From: Pseudomonadota bacterium
Lineage (GTDB): Bacteria; Desulfobacterota; Syntrophorhabdia; Syntrophorhabdales; Syntrophorhabdaceae
Length of the DNA: 53,438 bases
Assembly (NCBI GenBank): GCA_026388255.1
Contig: JAPLKC010000095.1
Coordinates: forward strand, 1 to 53,438
Direction: 5' to 3'
In this document: positions 51,204 through 53,438 of the stretch, in pieces
Layout of the letters: every line of letters starts with the position of its first letter
Numbering within the stretch: the first letter of the stretch is position 1
Position numbers and translations under genes: made by a program
The notes under the pieces: generated by a model
Databases searched by the model: none
Seen by the model: the letters and a program-made list of their open reading frames with translations, nothing else
What the model was told of the DNA's origin: nothing

Positions 51204-53438
51204 TTATTGCCTATCTGATTCAACAATTTTTATTTCTTCTTCCGTCAGCCCGTACAACTCATACATAAGCCGGTCTATCTGCCGGTCGGTGGCGTCTATT
51301 TGACGTTGGATGGCGGTTTTGTCATGCGGTGTCATTGCCCCGGCAAGTTGCTTGTGGAGGGCAAGCATCTGCTCTACGAGGGAGACCATGCTGGAGTGGA
51401 GGGTAGAATCGGTAGAATCTGCAAAATTGATGGTACGTATAGGCAAAGGCACCATGTACTGACGTTTCCACCGGTAAAAACCTCCCCTGATTTCAGAACT
51501 TATTTTAGAAAATAAAAACGTCCAGAGCGTTGAGTTGAGTATACCTAAAAGGTATTTATCCTCAGTTCCGAGAATATAGGTTGTTGTATCGGAATAACTG
51601 TTGTAATCATCAATAATAAATTGACCTTTTATGGCTATTTCAGCATAAATTATTTTAGGTTTTTCGAACTCTTTATAATAATCACATGCTCGCAATTCCC
51701 ACCAATATTGACCTTTGTCATACCTTTTTTTCGCTTTGTCTGCAAAAGGTGTGAGGTGGTCGGCGATTGCAGGATAATTCTTTTTGAACCAACCCCAGGC
51801 ATCGCGGACATCTCCTGATTGTACCCGTGTCCACCCCTTTGGAATAAGAATAAGGAATTGTTTCGTTGCTGGTGGTTGATACCGTTTGACATCTCTCCCT
51901 AACAAAAACGGCTTGATAAGCTCTGCGCTTTTCGGGTCTTCTGCGATGAGTTGTTCCCGTGTCTGTGCGTCGATGACAAAGGCTTCGTTAAGACCCGTTA
52001 ATACGCCACGGTAGATTTTGCCTTTCACATATTCTCCGAGAGGTACCCCCTGTTTCCGTATCTTAGCAAGAAGTAACTGTGTCCGGTCGTCGGAGAGAGA
52101 CCAGCCTTTGTCATCAAGAGTTGTTTGATTAATGTTGTAACTATTTGAATTTACAAAATCTTTCAGACTTATGAAGTCCAGGGTTTTGACCTGAACGGCA
52201 TTAAAACTCAATTTCGGTACTGCCTTTGAAATACGTATAATACATGGATATGTAGTAGCCTTCTGAAATACGGGTAAATCACCGAAATCAACAATCTCTT
52301 CAATGCACTTGCCTTTTAGCCATTTCCTCAAGGGTTCACCATAGCTTGCCCGCATCCATTTATTCGCAACGATGTAGGAAAAGATACCGCCATTGTTGAG
52401 AAGGGAAACGCCTTTCTCGATAAAATAGGCGTAAAGATCGGCTGAGCCATCATAGACCCTATAATGCTTCTGAAAATACTGTTTTAAGCCACCCAGCATC
52501 TCCTGACGGACATACGGAGGATTGCCTATTACCGCATCAAAACCACCCGCCTCTATGATCTCCTGAAATTCCTTTTTCCAGTCAAAGACATTGATCCGGT
52601 AGCGTTCCGTATCATCAAACAGGCCCATTTGCCTGTTGTCGTAAAAATCAGGGCCGATGAGAGAGTTGCCGCATTTTATATTGTCGCTGAGATCCGGGAG
52701 CGCCCTTTCATGGAAGAGCGCCATCTGTTGCGATATGGATTGCTCAGTTTCGCCCTCCAGCACTTTCAGCAGAAGTGAAAGTTTTGTAACCTCCACCGCC
52801 TGGGTGTCAATGTCCACGCCATAGATGTTGTTGAGGAGTATGCGCTTTCTCTCACCTGTTGTGAGTCTCCATTCACCCCCTGAGGCCTGATACAGGGCGG
52901 GTGATTTGCCTCTTGCCAGTTTTTCAGGGGTGTGCCCGCTATACCAGTCTCTGTGCCAGTCCAGGAGGCATTGATACGCACCGATAAGGAATGAGCCTGA
53001 GCCACAGGCAGGATCGAGTACCTTTATGTTTGCCGCCTGTTTTGGCGTCTTGCCTTCAAGAAGTTTTCCAACGGTGTTTTTCACAATATAGTCAACGATG
53101 TAGCGCGGGGTATAGTAGACACCGCCTGCCTTTTTCACTTCCGGCTTATCTTCTATCACTGCTCTGTGCCCTGCCGTAAGATGTATCACCTTGCCGAGAA
53201 ATTGTTCATAGACCTGGCCTAAAATATCTGCCGAAAGGACTGAAAATTCATAGGGGCTGTCAGGGTAGTAAAGATTTTTAATGATCTCTTTTATGACCTT
53301 ATCGTCTATGAGGAGATTGAGAGTTAAATCATCGGGCGGCTCAGGGCGCATTTTTTCCATTCGGAAATGGAACAACCCTGAATTATAACGCTCATCGGCC
53401 TGGCGGAACAACTGACAGAGCCTTTCATATACATTAGT
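51204..53438 (-). CDS. Type IIG (Eco57I-like) restriction-modification enzyme, partial
   Basis: At least 744 residues; the N-terminus lies beyond the right edge because the frame is open to the last base (TNVYERLCQLFRQ). Adenine N6-methyltransferase core: KAGGVYYTPRYIVDYIVK, motif I VLDPACGSGSFL, motif IV VIGNPPYVRQEML. The C-terminal half resembles the target-recognition part of Eco57I-family enzymes (SADLYAYFIEKGVSLL, ADKAKKRYDKGQYWWELRAC, NSTLWTFLFSKIS). A coiled tail follows (about 680-735). In this family the endonuclease domain is usually N-terminal, so restriction activity cannot be judged here. BREX PglX-type methylases share this layout. The neighbouring hicBA pair is 57 bases downstream. 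Confidence 0.88.
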   Translation of the reverse strand, partial: TNVYERLCQLFRQADERYNSGLFHFRMEKMRPEPPDDLTLNLLIDDKVIKEIIKNLYYPDSPYEFSVLSADILGQVYEQFLGKVIHLTAGHRAVIEDKPEVKKAGGVYYTPRYIVDYIVKNTVGKLLEGKTPKQAANIKVLDPACGSGSFLIGAYQCLLDWHRDWYSGHTPEKLARGKSPALYQASGGEWRLTTGERKRILLNNIYGVDIDTQAVEVTKLSLLLKVLEGETEQSISQQMALFHERALPDLSDNIKCGNSLIGPDFYDNRQMGLFDDTERYRINVFDWKKEFQEIIEAGGFDAVIGNPPYVRQEMLGGLKQYFQKHYRVYDGSADLYAYFIEKGVSLLNNGGIFSYIVANKWMRASYGEPLRKWLKGKCIEEIVDFGDLPVFQKATTYPCIIRISKAVPKLSFNAVQVKTLDFISLKDFVNSNSYNINQTTLDDKGWSLSDDRTQLLLAKIRKQGVPLGEYVKGKIYRGVLTGLNEAFVIDAQTREQLIAEDPKSAELIKPFLLGRDVKRYQPPATKQFLILIPKGWTRVQSGDVRDAWGWFKKNYPAIADHLTPFADKAKKRYDKGQYWWELRACDYYKEFEKPKIIYAEIAIKGQFIIDDYNSYSDTTTYILGTEDKYLLGILNSTLWTFLFSKISSEIRGGFYRWKRQYMVPLPIRTINFADSTDSTLHSSMVSLVEQMLALHKQLAGAMTPHDKTAIQRQIDATDRQIDRLMYELYGLTEEEIKIVESDRQ

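Overview
The window reads as a chromosomal segment of an anaerobic, probably syntrophic, deltaproteobacterium-like organism (Syntrophorhabdus/Syntrophus type). This is inferred from gene content: a split F0 operon (atpZ/I-B-E only), a ferredoxin:thioredoxin reductase fused to rubredoxin beside a glutaredoxin, V4R and PocR sensory domains, pyruvoyl arginine decarboxylases and the carboxyspermidine route. No marker gene fixes the taxonomy. No CRISPR array, rRNA gene or intact transposase is visible.

Layout. 0.2-7.1 kb: an NAD synthetase whose amidase half lacks its cysteine, a ThDP-dependent decarboxylase/synthase-like enzyme, a divergent XRE-cupin regulator with two operator-like palindromes between them, then two different pyruvoyl arginine decarboxylases and agmatinase (arginine to agmatine to putrescine), and a lone amino-acid-binding protein. 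7.4-10.5 kb: an orphan ParB-like protein, a DUF1003 membrane protein, a glutaredoxin/FTR-rubredoxin pair and an orphan ribbon-helix-helix antitoxin. 10.8-12.6 kb: an A+T-rich, decaying accessory patch with a truncated DNA methyltransferase, an apparently intact restriction-endonuclease-like gene and an AAA/DUF4143 pseudogene. 12.7-17.9 kb: a SulP-STAS-cNMP transporter bracketed by an imperfect 48-bp direct repeat, then carboxy(nor)spermidine dehydrogenase and decarboxylase, which would complete spermidine synthesis from the putrescine made at 5 kb.

18.0-29.4 kb: a six-gene signalling cluster, all on the minus strand: a PAS/PocR sensor without a kinase domain, a V4R protein, a hybrid kinase, an HD-GYP regulator, a second hybrid kinase and a single-domain receiver. 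It lies exactly between an intact tRNA-Lys(CTT) gene and a detached perfect 43-bp copy of that tRNA's 3' half. This is the signature of a tRNA-integrated island, but no integrase is present.

29.5-36 kb: atpZ/I, subunit I, atpB and atpE (with sodium-type ligands), an unrecognised 382-residue protein, a PAS-GGDEF protein and an aminotransferase. 36-48.7 kb: an undescribed locus. Zinc-ribbon/membrane proteins lie on the minus strand. On the plus strand an operon-like run holds a small exported protein, a TPR protein, two giant exported proteins (1164 and 1576 residues) that share C-terminal Ig/PKD-like modules and Cys-rich tails, and a small zinc-finger-like protein. This locus and the tRNA-bracketed signalling island are the two strongest candidates for something new. 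48.8-53.4 kb: a DUF2284 protein, a cluster of HicAB and other antitoxin genes (one hicA broken by an in-frame TGA) and a type IIG restriction-modification enzyme running off the right edge.
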